Positions 8,257-16,533 are shown, numbered from the stretch's first letter. The stretch: DNA of 46,924 nucleotides from Bacilli bacterium (GCA_017936845.1 JAGBES010000019.1:1-46924), one strand, 5' to 3'. A program made the numbers and translations. Notes: generated by a model not told the origin, from the letters alone.

Positions 8257-9164
8257 GCTTCAATATAATATTCTTTAGGATAATTATGTTCATTATCCTT
8301 TTTATTTTCTAAATTTATAGTATCAATTAAATAATAATCATATTGTAAAATATTTTTACCAGTATTTGTTACAGGATCATCCCATGTAAGATCAAGATGT
8401 TTCCATTTATTATCTACATAAACATAATTCCATATGTGATTATCACTTGCTATTTTATAACTTTTTATTCCTATTTTTTCTAAAAATAATTCCATCGCAT
8501 CAGTATAGCCACCACATAGTCCAATTTTTTCAATTAATGGTCCATATGCTATATTAGATTTATGAATTCTATTTTCACTTGAAGTTGTTATCCATGTTTT
8601 ATCATAAACAGAATTATTTATAATGTAGTCATGAATGATTTTAATCTTTTGTTCATCAGTCATATTATTTTTTATTAATTTAGTATAAGTATTATTAATA
8701 AAATTATTTAGAGTATAAATATCGTTACCATTATATAATTTAGTTATATTAACTGTTATTCTACCAAGTGAATTCATATTAACACTTATTGAACTATAAC
8801 TATTATATGGATGAACATAATTATTGATAATGGAAAGTATTTGATTATTATCTCTAGTTAAATCTTTTACATCACTTTCGCAATCTGTATAATTATCTCC
8901 ACAATAGAAAGTAAATGAATCATATCCATTATTTAATATTGTATAGAATATATTATATAATTCTTGTTTATTGTTAGGATAAAAATTATTTGTTTCTTGT
9001 ATAAATTGAAAATTATAATTTCTCTTATATTCGTTTGATTCTGGAATGTTTATTTCTTTTTTATATATATAATTATCAATTACATATTTTGTAATATCAT
9101 TTCTATAATAATAAATTACACCTATAAGCATAAGACAAAATAAAAAACTAATTAACTTTTTCAT
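8250..9164 (-). CDS. Secreted/anchored transglutaminase-like domain protein
   Basis: An N-terminal hydrophobic segment (about residues 3-20, no lipobox) indicates export with membrane anchoring. The C-terminal third is a transglutaminase-like fold with a full Cys-His-Asp triad: C217 in IGLCGGYTDA, H243 in DNHIWNYVYV and D258 in KHLDLTWDDP. The segment before it (DEQKIKIIHDYIINNSVYD) is the usual helix preceding the catalytic Cys. Residues ~50-160 are not recognised. Bacterial proteins of this group act on the envelope as peptidases or crosslinking enzymes; the substrate is unknown. The gene stands alone, with its own TGTTATAAT promoter and the AGGTGAT ribosome site. Confidence 0.82.
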   Translation of the reverse strand: MKKLISFLFCLMLIGVIYYYRNDITKYVIDNYIYKKEINIPESNEYKRNYNFQFIQETNNFYPNNKQELYNIFYTILNNGYDSFTFYCGDNYTDCESDVKDLTRDNNQILSIINNYVHPYNSYSSISVNMNSLGRITVNITKLYNGNDIYTLNNFINNTYTKLIKNNMTDEQKIKIIHDYIINNSVYDKTWITTSSENRIHKSNIAYGPLIEKIGLCGGYTDAMELFLEKIGIKSYKIASDNHIWNYVYVDNKWKHLDLTWDDPVTNTGKNILQYDYYLIDTINLENKKDNEHNYPKEYYIEAK

Positions 9165-9180
9165 ATTATCACCTATAATA

Positions 9181-9189
9181 ATTATAACA
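9181..9189 (-). promoter_or_regulatory. Extended -10 promoter of the transglutaminase-like gene
   Basis: Read on the minus strand, TGTTATAAT lies 16 bp before the start codon, giving a leader of about 10 nt. Confidence 0.55.
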
Positions 9190-9225
9190 AAAATATATAA
9201 AAATAAAAATGCTTTATAGCATTTT
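9190..9225 (-). terminator. Terminator of rpsT
   Basis: AAAATGC (9206-9212) pairs with GCATTTT (9219-9225). On the minus strand the stem begins inside the rpsT stop codon and is followed by TTATTTTTATA. Confidence 0.8.
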
Positions 9226-9487
9226 ATTTCATTTCATTTACTTTTTTAGTTAATCTTGATTTATTACGAGCTACATAGTTATTTGTAACAACTTTAGCAG
9301 ATCCTGCTTTATCAAGTCTTACAATAGCTGTTTTTAAAGCTTCAGTAGCTGCTTTTTTATCTTTAGATATAATAGCTTTTTCAACATTTTTAATAGCTGT
9401 TTTCATACTTGCTTTATAGTTATTATTAATTATTCTTTTCTTTTCAATAGTTTTTACTGCTTTCTTAGCATTTTTCATATTTGGCAT
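9224..9487 (-). CDS. rpsT: 30S ribosomal protein S20
   Basis: Primary 16S rRNA-binding protein of the small subunit. The 87-residue, Lys/Ala-rich helical product has the S20 pattern: MPNMKNAKKAVKTIEKKR, then two long helices and the ending NYVARNKSRLTKKVNEMK. GGAGG precedes the ATG. It is monocistronic, with its own promoter and terminator, and is divergent from gpr; rpsT beside gpr is also the Bacillus arrangement. Confidence 0.96.
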   Translation of the reverse strand: MPNMKNAKKAVKTIEKKRIINNNYKASMKTAIKNVEKAIISKDKKAATEALKTAIVRLDKAGSAKVVTNNYVARNKSRLTKKVNEMK

Positions 9488-9516
9488 AATTTCACCTCCA
9501 AGTCATCAACATATAC

Positions 9517-9525
9517 ATTTTATCA
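9517..9525 (-). promoter_or_regulatory. Extended -10 promoter of rpsT
   Basis: On the minus strand TGATAAAAT is preceded, 16 bp further up, by a weak -35 TTGCAT (9539-9544). The leader to the rpsT ATG is about 23 nt. Confidence 0.5.
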
Positions 9526-9586
9526 AAAAAAATATAAAAATGCAAATAAAATGTATTAATTTGGTAAAAATATTAAAGGTGATGAT

Positions 9587-10621
9587 ATGAATCATGAAAT
9601 AGATTTAAATAAATATGAAATTAGAACAGATTTAATTGATGAAACAATAGAAAATAATAATATAAATAATATTGATTCTAAAGAAGAAATAATAGATGAT
9701 ATTTATATTACAACAGTTAATTTAGATAAAACTAATAGTAAATTACTAAATAAAAAGGATGGAACTTATATAACAATAAAATTTAATGATATAACAGACT
9801 ATAACAATAAAGAAAAAGTAAAAAATGTTTTAAAAAATGAATTAAATAAATTGATAAAAAAACTAAATTTAAAAAAGGATGCTTTTGCTTTAATAATAGG
9901 ATTAGGAAATGAAAAATCAACTCCTGATTCATTAGGACCACTTACAATAAAAAATATAGTAGTAACTAATCATTTATATGAATTAAATGAATTAGATGAT
10001 GGCTTTAGACCAGTAGCTGCATTTTCACCTAATGTTACAGGGGTAACAGGAATAGAAACAAGTAAACTAATTAAAAGTATTGTAAATGAAATAAAGCCTG
10101 ATTTTTTAATATGTATAGATTCTTTAGCAAGTGGTTCTATAGATAGATTAAATAAAACTATTCAATTAACTGATACTGGAATTCATCCAGGTAGTGGAGT
10201 AGGTAATAAAAGAAAGGAAATTAGTTATAATACAATCAAAATACCAGTTATAGCCATTGGAGTTCCAACCGTAGTAGACGCAACTATAATTGTAAGTGAT
10301 ACAATTAATTATATGCAAAAACATTATGTTTTTAATAAAAAATTCCAAAATGATCCTATGAGTAAATTAACGATAAGTAGTAGTGTAAATTATTTAAAAC
10401 AAAATTTGAAAATAACTTCTGAAGATAAGAAAGAATTATTAGGATTATTAGGTAATTTTAATGAAGAAGAAATTAGAGAATTAGTTTTTGAAGTTTTAAA
10501 TCCAATTGGTTATAATTTAATGGTTACACCAAAAGAAATAGATTTTGTAATAGAAAAATTATCTGATATAGTTGGTAATGGTATAAATAAAGCATTACAT
10601 GAAAAAATCGATAATATATAA
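9587..10621 (+). CDS. gpr: Spore germination protease (GPR, peptidase family A25)
   Basis: Initiates degradation of DNA-protecting small acid-soluble spore proteins when spores germinate. The family pattern is clear: EIRTDLIDET near the N-terminus (matching the VRTDLA element beside the propeptide cleavage site), IIGLGNEKSTPDSLGP (residues 103-118), AFSPNVTGVTGIETS, FLICIDSLASGS and IQLTDTGIHPGSGVGN. By position the two catalytic aspartates known for Bacillus GPR correspond to D114 (TPDSLGP) and D178 (CIDSL); both are present. At 344 residues it is slightly shorter than Bacillus GPR (~370). It is divergent from rpsT. A working copy implies that SASPs are encoded elsewhere and that the organism makes spores. 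AAAGGTGAT precedes the ATG. Confidence 0.93.
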   Translation: MNHEIDLNKYEIRTDLIDETIENNNINNIDSKEEIIDDIYITTVNLDKTNSKLLNKKDGTYITIKFNDITDYNNKEKVKNVLKNELNKLIKKLNLKKDAFALIIGLGNEKSTPDSLGPLTIKNIVVTNHLYELNELDDGFRPVAAFSPNVTGVTGIETSKLIKSIVNEIKPDFLICIDSLASGSIDRLNKTIQLTDTGIHPGSGVGNKRKEISYNTIKIPVIAIGVPTVVDATIIVSDTINYMQKHYVFNKKFQNDPMSKLTISSSVNYLKQNLKITSEDKKELLGLLGNFNEEEIRELVFEVLNPIGYNLMVTPKEIDFVIEKLSDIVGNGINKALHEKIDNI

Positions 10622-10648
10622 AAAAATATATGTTCTTATAACATATAT
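10621..10648 (-). terminator. Terminator of the 35-aa membrane protein gene, shared 3' space with gpr
   Basis: ATATATGTT (10626-10634) pairs with AACATATAT (10640-10648). On the minus strand six T follow. The stem covers the last codons of the small gene and abuts the gpr stop codon. Confidence 0.75.
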
Positions 10649-10743
10649 GCAAATATAGAAGCTAATATTGATAATGTAATAGCTAATAACATAGCAATTG
10701 CTAGTATTTTTTGACCATTACTTGTTTTTTTCTTTTTGCTCAT
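10636..10743 (-). CDS. 35-residue single-span membrane microprotein
   Basis: Short gene translated MSKKKKTSNGQKILAIA and then a hydrophobic stretch to the C-terminus (ASIFAYML). A strongly basic head and one membrane helix predict an inner-face anchored protein with its C-terminus outside. Support for a real gene: GAGGTGAT ribosome site 4 nt before the ATG, a dedicated terminator, and conservation of reading frame up to that terminator. It resembles short Lys-headed DUF4044-type proteins of Firmicutes, but the match is by general pattern only. Its function is unknown. It converges on gpr and is divergent from spoIIM. Confidence 0.68.
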   Translation of the reverse strand: MSKKKKTSNGQKILAIAMLLAITLSILASIFAYML

Positions 10744-10836
10744 TATATCACCTCATACATAAATAAATTATAATATATTTTTAATGAAAATGGAATATTT
10801 TATTAAAAATAAAATATAATTTACTGAGGTGAGACC

Positions 10837-11442
10837 ATGAATTTATTTGATAAGATGAGAAAAAAATTAAAAATTAATAAAAATGGAATATTATTTTTAC
10901 TAGGAATTGCAGCTATTGGTTTTATTTCAGGGGTAATATTTATTACAATAATTTCTAAAAGTGACCAAACTTTAGTTAAAGAATATATAAATGATTATTT
11001 TAATAATATAAATAAAATTAATTATTTAGATGTATTTAAAAACACATTTTTAGAAAGTTTATCTTTTATTATAATTGTATGGTTGCTTGGAATGTCAGTA
11101 ATAGGTATACCAATTAATGTTTTTTATTATTTTATAAAATCGTTTATTATAGGATTTTCAATATCGTCTTTTATATTAACTTATAAAATAAAAGGATGTT
11201 TATATGCTTTTTTATATATAGTACCTCATAATATTATTAATTTAATTATATATACAATTTTAATATATTTCACTATTAATTTTTCTTTAACACTTATATA
11301 TGCTATATTCAAAAAGAAAAACATAAATTTTAAAATTATTATGAATAAATATGTCAATATTTTATTTTTATCATTAGGATTAATATTAATTACAAGTATT
11401 TATGAAACATTTGTAGTTCCAAATTTAATAAAGTTATTTTAA
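10837..11442 (+). CDS. spoIIM: Stage II sporulation protein M
   Basis: Membrane subunit of the DMP engulfment complex (SpoIID-SpoIIM-SpoIIP), in which peptidoglycan hydrolysis drives mother-cell membrane migration round the forespore. The 201-residue product has about five hydrophobic segments (about 18-38, 70-95, 98-118, 125-150, 170-195) and the family's feature pattern: LFLLGIAAIGFISGVIF, then WLLGMSVIGIPINVFYYFIKSFIIGFS, and YIVPHNIINL. GAGGTGAG precedes the ATG, with a TATAAT at 10815-10820. In Bacillus spoIIM lies near xerD and deoB; here those lie 10 kb away. SpoIID and SpoIIP are not in this window. Confidence 0.9.
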   Translation: MNLFDKMRKKLKINKNGILFLLGIAAIGFISGVIFITIISKSDQTLVKEYINDYFNNINKINYLDVFKNTFLESLSFIIIVWLLGMSVIGIPINVFYYFIKSFIIGFSISSFILTYKIKGCLYAFLYIVPHNIINLIIYTILIYFTINFSLTLIYAIFKKKNINFKIIMNKYVNILFLSLGLILITSIYETFVVPNLIKLF

Positions 11443-11455
11443 AGATAACTTTTTT
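11431..11455 (+). terminator. Terminator of spoIIM
   Basis: AAGTTAT (11431-11437) pairs with ATAACTT (11445-11451), followed by a T-run. The spoIIM stop codon lies in the loop. Confidence 0.75.
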
Positions 11456-11474
11456 ATTATAATAATAAAAAATA

Positions 11475-11483
11475 TGGTAAAAT
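11475..11483 (+). promoter_or_regulatory. Extended -10 promoter of mnmA
   Basis: TGGTAAAAT at 11475-11483, about 24 bp before the ATG; the predicted leader is about 17 nt. Confidence 0.55.
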
Positions 11484-11506
11484 AGTTATAGAAGTTGGTG
11501 ATAAAA

Positions 11507-12613
11507 ATGAAAAGAGTAGTGGTAGGAATAAGTGGGGGAGTAGACAGTAGTGTATCAGCTCTTCTATTAAAAGAACAAGGATATGATGTAATTGGATTAT
11601 TCATGAGAAATTGGGATGCTAATTTAAATAATGATACTTTGGGAAATCCTACTTTAAATGAAAATATATGTCCTCAAGAAAAGGATTATAATGATGCATT
11701 AGAAATTTGTAAAAAAATAGGTATACCATTAAAAAGAGTTGATTTTGTTAAAGAATATTGGGATTATGTTTTTACTTATTTTTTAGATGAATTAAAAAAA
11801 GGTAGAACTCCTAATCCTGATATAATGTGTAATAAATATATAAAATTTGATATGTTTTTAAATAAAGCAAAAGAAATGGGGGCAGATTATATTGCTACTG
11901 GGCATTTTGCTAGACTAAAAGATGGAAAATTGTTAAGAGGAATTGATAATAATAAAGATCAAACTTATTTTTTATCACAAGTAACAAAAGAACAATTAAG
12001 AAATGTTATTTTTCCAGTAGGGGAGTTAACAAAAGCTGAAATAAGAGCAATTGCTAAAGAAAATAATCTTATTACTTTTAACAAAAAAGATTCAACTGGT
12101 ATATGTTTTATTGGAGAAAGAAATTTTTCAAAATTTTTAGAAAATTATTTACCTAATATTCCAGGAGACATAGTCAATATAGAAACAAATGAAAAAATAG
12201 GAAAACATATTGGTCTTATGTATTATACTATAGGACAAAGAAAGGGTTTAAATATTGGTGGTAATTCTTCACGAATATTTGTTGTAGGTAAAAACTTAAA
12301 AGAAAACATTTTATATATAGCATTTGGAGATGAAAATGAATATTTATATTCTGACTCTTGTATAATCGATAATGTTAATTTTATTAGTGATTTAAGACCT
12401 GAAAAATGTAGTGCAAAATTTAGATATAGACAAAAAGATAATGATGTTATACTAGAATATTTAGATAATGGTGAAATACTAGTTAAGTATCCACAAAAAA
12501 TAAAATCTGTTACACCAGGACAAGCTTGTGTATTATATTTAGATGAAGAATGTTTAGGTGGGGGAATAATAAAAGAAGTAATAAAAAACAATGAAAAAGT
12601 ATGGTATTTATAA
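11507..12613 (+). CDS. mnmA: tRNA-specific 2-thiouridylase MnmA
   Basis: Thiolates the wobble uridine U34 of tRNA-Lys, -Glu and -Gln, using sulfur relayed from a cysteine desulfurase and ATP. The P-loop SGGVDSS (residues 9-15) begins the ATPase domain. The two catalytic cysteines are in place: C108 (PDIMCNKYIKF) and C200 (TGICFIGER). The GHFAR and DQTYFL motifs and the C-terminal beta-barrel (TPGQACVLYLDEECLGGG) are also present. The length of 368 residues is standard. I use ATG 11507, because the upstream in-frame TTG (11495) overlaps the TTGGTGAT ribosome site. It is monocistronic between spoIIM and the HTH gene. Confidence 0.95.
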   Translation: MKRVVVGISGGVDSSVSALLLKEQGYDVIGLFMRNWDANLNNDTLGNPTLNENICPQEKDYNDALEICKKIGIPLKRVDFVKEYWDYVFTYFLDELKKGRTPNPDIMCNKYIKFDMFLNKAKEMGADYIATGHFARLKDGKLLRGIDNNKDQTYFLSQVTKEQLRNVIFPVGELTKAEIRAIAKENNLITFNKKDSTGICFIGERNFSKFLENYLPNIPGDIVNIETNEKIGKHIGLMYYTIGQRKGLNIGGNSSRIFVVGKNLKENILYIAFGDENEYLYSDSCIIDNVNFISDLRPEKCSAKFRYRQKDNDVILEYLDNGEILVKYPQKIKSVTPGQACVLYLDEECLGGGIIKEVIKNNEKVWYL

Positions 12614-12634
12614 TACTATACTTTTACTTTACAC

Positions 12635-12662
12635 TTGACATTTGACATACAAATGGTAAAAT
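12635..12662 (+). promoter_or_regulatory. Promoter of the HTH-protein gene
   Basis: TTGACA (12635-12640), a 16-bp spacer, and TAAAAT (12657-12662) with TG one base before it. This is the only near-consensus -35 plus extended -10 I can see in the window. A second TTGACA overlaps at 12642-12647. The predicted start lies at about 12669, directly before the AGGAGG ribosome site, so the leader would be only ~15 nt. Confidence 0.65.
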
Positions 12663-12683
12663 GATAATAGGAGGTCTTATTAA

Positions 12684-13460
12684 ATGGAAAGATTAAACGA
12701 AATACTTCATGAATTAGGAATTTCAAAAGTCAAATTAGCAAAATTTTTAGGAGTATCTAGACAAATGATATATAATTATTTAGAACTAGATGATCTTAAT
12801 AAATGGCCTAAAGATAAAAAAGTTTTATTATTAAATTTACTAGGAATTAAATCATCAGAAGATTTAGATAATATTAAAGTCGATACTGACTATATTGTAG
12901 AAGTTGAATCTAGAATTGAAACATTATTTGAAAATAATAGTAAAAATATAATAAATATAGATGAAATATATACTGGATTAAATGAAAAAAATAAGGATTT
13001 ATTATCTAATATTATTAATTTGATGAAAGAAAATATAGAAGATGATGATTCAGAAAAAACATATAATGAATTATTATATTTATATCATTTCTTACAAGCT
13101 ATGAATACTACCAAAGAATTAAAGTATATATTAGCTTACGTATCTAAGTCTTCAGGATTTACAAAACCATTAGAATTTACATTTAATGAAGAAGAACAAT
13201 TTGTATTTGAAAGTATTATGTTTTCTGCAATGACATTATATAATAGTGGTAGTGTTTCTAATAATAAAATAGCAGAAGCTCATAAGAGATTTGTTGATAA
13301 AATAGAACAACGTATGGAAGAAAAAATTGGTAGAACATTGGAACTAAACTCTATTAAAGTACAGGCATTAAAAGAATTAGGATATACAGAAATAACAGAT
13401 GATAATGCTTCTGAAGTATTTGAAAAGATAGCAGAAATAGAATCAAGAAAACTTTCTTAG
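12684..13460 (+). CDS. XRE-type helix-turn-helix protein with helical C-terminal domain
   Basis: A helix-turn-helix occupies residues ~8-40 (LGISKVKLAKFLGVSRQMIYNYLE), typical of XRE/Cro-like DNA binding. The remaining ~200 residues are predicted to be mostly helical, charged and without a recognisable domain. The end (TLELNSIKVQALKELGYTEITDDNASEVFEKIAEI) looks like a compact helical bundle. No ligand or partner motif is visible. It has the best-looking promoter in the window and is followed within 20 bp by a 35-aa membrane protein that probably shares its transcript. It may be a housekeeping or developmental regulator; the target is unknown. Confidence 0.7.
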   Translation: MERLNEILHELGISKVKLAKFLGVSRQMIYNYLELDDLNKWPKDKKVLLLNLLGIKSSEDLDNIKVDTDYIVEVESRIETLFENNSKNIINIDEIYTGLNEKNKDLLSNIINLMKENIEDDDSEKTYNELLYLYHFLQAMNTTKELKYILAYVSKSSGFTKPLEFTFNEEEQFVFESIMFSAMTLYNSGSVSNNKIAEAHKRFVDKIEQRMEEKIGRTLELNSIKVQALKELGYTEITDDNASEVFEKIAEIESRKLS

Positions 13461-13477
13461 AATAAAGAGGAAAAAAT

Positions 13478-13585
13478 ATGAATAATAAAGTATCTACACC
13501 AATTGGATTAGTTGTTATAATTGTGTTTGCTTTTATAACATTAATAATGATATTTAGTCAATTAAAACAATATATGATTTATTAA
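13478..13585 (+). CDS. 35-residue membrane microprotein downstream of the HTH gene
   Basis: An AAAGAGGA ribosome site 6 nt before the ATG opens a frame reading MNNKVSTPIGLVV followed by a hydrophobic helix and a short polar tail (SQLKQYMIY). It would be a single-span membrane protein. It lies 17 bp after the HTH gene on the same strand, before a shared terminator, so it is probably the second gene of that transcript. No family is recognised. The ribosome site and placement argue for a real gene, but a frame this short could also occur by chance. Confidence 0.5.
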   Translation: MNNKVSTPIGLVVIIVFAFITLIMIFSQLKQYMIY

Positions 13586-13640
13586 GTATATTGTTTTATA
13601 ATTTCCTATAATATATATTATGTTAACTTTTTGATTTATA

Positions 13641-13676
13641 AATAAAAAAACGTATTCTTTTTATACGTTCTTTTTA
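13641..13676. terminator. Bidirectional terminator
   Basis: AACGTAT (13649-13655) pairs with ATACGTT (13663-13669). T-rich on both sides (CTTTTTATTT on plus, TTTTTTTATTT on minus), so it ends the HTH transcript and the zinc-ribbon gene. Confidence 0.85.
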
Positions 13677-14567
13677 TTTAATTAAACTACTTACATCTGA
13701 TGAATAATTAGTATAATTACCAACATATTCAGCATTTTCAAATAAACTTAATACTATACTTACATCACTATAATTTATAGTATATGATCTATTTGTTATA
13801 TAACCTTGATATACATAACCTGTCTTAGAAGATTCAATTATATACCATGTTCCTTTATATCCATTAACAGATGCATCACCAACAATTACTTCTGTACCAT
13901 TTATTGTTTTTGTTTGTAAATTAGTTATATCAACATTATTTTTTTTATATTCTGCTTCTAAAAGTGTTAAATTGTTTTTTAATGAACTAAATAATGAAGG
14001 AGATATTGTCATACCAGTAAAATAACTATCATTTGATATAATCAATGAACTTGATTTATCTTCATAATTATATCCTGATTTTTTTATAAATTTAAATCCT
14101 TTATATGTAATACTATCTGTTTCTTTATCTATAGTATCATCCAAATCAATATCATCATCTTCATCCTTATTATCAGTTATATTTTCTTCATAATCATTTG
14201 TATTATTATGATTTGTATTGTTTTCATCTTTTTTACTTATATTTAATATTATAAGTATTCCTACTACTGAAATTAATACTACGACAATAACAGATAATAT
14301 TATATATGGAATTATATTGGAATTTTTATTTTTTTGTGTATTATTTATGTTATTATTATTTGGAATTTGATTATAAACATTTTCTTGATTATTTAAATTT
14401 TGATTACTATTAATATTATTTTGTAATGGGGTAGTATTTATTTCTGAATTAATTACCCCTTCCCTACTCTCTTCTACAAAATTTGTTTGACCAGTTGGTT
14501 CACCACAATTTCTACAAAATTTTTCTCCTGAATTTATTTGTTCTCCACATTTTTTACAATTATTCAT
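13674..14567 (-). CDS. Zinc-ribbon single-span membrane protein
   Basis: An N-terminal zinc ribbon (CKKCG then FCRNCG within the first ~25 residues) is followed by an Asn/Gln-rich linker, one membrane span (about 85-108) and an acidic Asp/Asn stretch. The ~140-residue outer domain starts SITYKGFKFIKKSGYNYE and is not recognised by name; its strand-rich look suggests a small sensor or lipoprotein-like fold. With the ribbon in the cytoplasm the outer domain would face outside. I choose ATG 14567, because the upstream GTG lies only one base from GGAG. It lies 13 bp after the clostripain-type protease, so they are one operon and may be functionally linked (inference). Confidence 0.72.
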   Translation of the reverse strand: MNNCKKCGEQINSGEKFCRNCGEPTGQTNFVEESREGVINSEINTTPLQNNINSNQNLNNQENVYNQIPNNNNINNTQKNKNSNIIPYIILSVIVVVLISVVGILIILNISKKDENNTNHNNTNDYEENITDNKDEDDDIDLDDTIDKETDSITYKGFKFIKKSGYNYEDKSSSLIISNDSYFTGMTISPSLFSSLKNNLTLLEAEYKKNNVDITNLQTKTINGTEVIVGDASVNGYKGTWYIIESSKTGYVYQGYITNRSYTINYSDVSIVLSLFENAEYVGNYTNYSSDVSSLIK

Positions 14568-14580
14568 TTTTATCACACTC

Positions 14581-16509
14581 CTAATTCATTTTTATTAATT
14601 TTGAATAATATGTTTTATTATTTATATCTTTTATCATAAATACACAATAATAATCGTATTCATCATCAAGATTTTGAATTTTAAAATCTATATCCTTAAC
14701 ATCAATTTCTACACCTTCATATATTCCATTACTATTCCAATCAGTTTTATAATTTCCATTATCATCTAGTATTTTATATTTGAAACTACCAAAAGCTATA
14801 TTTTTATATTCGTTTAAGTCTACACTAGTAGAATTTGGTTTTAAATTTTCTTTATTATTTAATATAACATTATTGATAGATATTTTATTTGTTTTTCTAT
14901 TTAAAATTAAATTCATTTGAGCATTATCCATTTTGTAATCATTAAAATCTTTAAAATTTTGTAATATAACGCTTGTATTATATTTTATATAATCATTTGA
15001 TGTTTCTGATTCAATTAAAGTTAATATATAACCATTAAAACTTTTATCAGCTTTATCTATTACTTTTAATTGTCTATCTTTTATATTAGCACTTAATATA
15101 TTTCCATTTAAATTAGTTTCAGTACCTATATATATTGGATGATAATAACCATCTTTATTATCTCTAAATACAATATATTTTGCTTTAGCAAAACCATCTT
15201 TTTGTTCATCAGTTAATTCTAGTTTAAAATCAGCCTCTTTATTACTTATATTAACATCTACTTTATTATTACTAAAAGAATATGAATAATCATTTTGATT
15301 TTGTATAGAATAGAAAGTATTTATAAAATTATAATATTTATCTAAATTTTTAAAATTACTATATATATTTAAAAATAATTTTTTTACATTTTTATCTGCA
15401 TTATATGGAAAATATATGCTTATACCTCTTGAATTATTATTAGTAGCCCAATTATATTCAACAGCATTTTCTATATTATTTAATACTTTTTTAGCTTTAT
15501 TTTCATCATATTTTTTGAGTTTAGTTATTAAATTATATAAATCAACCATATCATAGTCTGCACTATCACTTTGTGTATATGCATATTGATATAAATTACT
15601 TCTTATACGGGATATTTCTTTATAATTTTCTTTGACATTTATTACATTTATAAATTCATTTAATGATTCAGTTAAATACTTAATTTTATTTAAATTTACA
15701 ATTGAATATGTTGAATAAATATCACTATCGTTTGAATAAGTAGATTTTAAAGTTTTAATATGATCTTTATATGATTCTATAAATTTATATCCTACATCAT
15801 AACTTGAATCAGTCGTTTCTATTTTATTTATAAAATTAAGAACGTTTGTAAATGGTGTACCATAAGTTACTTCTTCTGAGGCAACTAAATAATCTGCATA
15901 ATCTTCTAGCGAATTAGCAACTTCTAATGTTCCGTTTAAACAAGTTCTAAAAATTATTACTTCTAGTTTTTTATTATGAAATTTAGAGTTTTTAAGACCA
16001 TTTTCCATTTCATTAAGTGATAATATATCATCACTTATTTCATCCATTTGACTACCATATATAGCTCCACCATGATTCCAAAAAATTAAATCATATTTAT
16101 CTGTTTTATAATTAGTATAAACATAGTCTAAATAATTTTTAAAAACATTTTCGTCACCCATGTTTTGTAATTTTTGTGTTTTTACTTTTTCAAAGCCATC
16201 TTCTTTTAATTCAAATATTGAAGTCTCATCTTCATCTATAAATGAATTATTCCATTTTTCGCTTCCACCAGCTATTAAAATAACTTTTACATTTTTATTA
16301 TCCATTTTATCATAATCTATGCCTTTTAAATCTGTTGAAGCTAATCCAGATTTACTTTCTAAGTCTGCTCCTACCATATATATCATAACAGTTCTAGAAA
16401 CTTCTTTATCTTTAAAAATCAAATTATAAGTTAAAAGAATTGCTATAATAATTAGAACAAAAATAATACTAAATAATATTATCTTTTTATTATTTGATTT
16501 TTTTATCAT
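14581..16509 (-). CDS. Membrane-anchored clostripain-family (C11) cysteine protease
   Basis: Signal-anchor at residues ~8-30, then a C11 peptidase domain: VMIYMVGADLES (residues 41-52), the catalytic His in LIFWNHGG (H146) and the catalytic Cys in IIFRTCLNG (C190), followed by VASEEV and GTPF as in the family. The usual Asp-Ala before the Cys (DACLMG in most members) is replaced by Arg-Thr, so the specificity or activation pocket may differ. After ~residue 390 comes a C-terminal region of ~250 residues, Asn/Lys-rich and probably strand-forming, of unknown role. The protein would sit on the outer membrane face and cleave after basic residues if it acts like clostripain. It has its own TGTTATAAT promoter and precedes the zinc-ribbon gene. 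Confidence 0.86.
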   Translation of the reverse strand: MIKKSNNKKIILFSIIFVLIIIAILLTYNLIFKDKEVSRTVMIYMVGADLESKSGLASTDLKGIDYDKMDNKNVKVILIAGGSEKWNNSFIDEDETSIFELKEDGFEKVKTQKLQNMGDENVFKNYLDYVYTNYKTDKYDLIFWNHGGAIYGSQMDEISDDILSLNEMENGLKNSKFHNKKLEVIIFRTCLNGTLEVANSLEDYADYLVASEEVTYGTPFTNVLNFINKIETTDSSYDVGYKFIESYKDHIKTLKSTYSNDSDIYSTYSIVNLNKIKYLTESLNEFINVINVKENYKEISRIRSNLYQYAYTQSDSADYDMVDLYNLITKLKKYDENKAKKVLNNIENAVEYNWATNNNSRGISIYFPYNADKNVKKLFLNIYSNFKNLDKYYNFINTFYSIQNQNDYSYSFSNNKVDVNISNKEADFKLELTDEQKDGFAKAKYIVFRDNKDGYYHPIYIGTETNLNGNILSANIKDRQLKVIDKADKSFNGYILTLIESETSNDYIKYNTSVILQNFKDFNDYKMDNAQMNLILNRKTNKISINNVILNNKENLKPNSTSVDLNEYKNIAFGSFKYKILDDNGNYKTDWNSNGIYEGVEIDVKDIDFKIQNLDDEYDYYCVFMIKDINNKTYYSKLIKMN

Positions 16510-16533
16510 TAATATACTCTCCTATCTTTATTA

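Noticed and set aside
10166-10348. 60-aa minus-strand frame within gpr
   Set aside because: It lies wholly inside the conserved germination protease in the antisense direction; no independent support.
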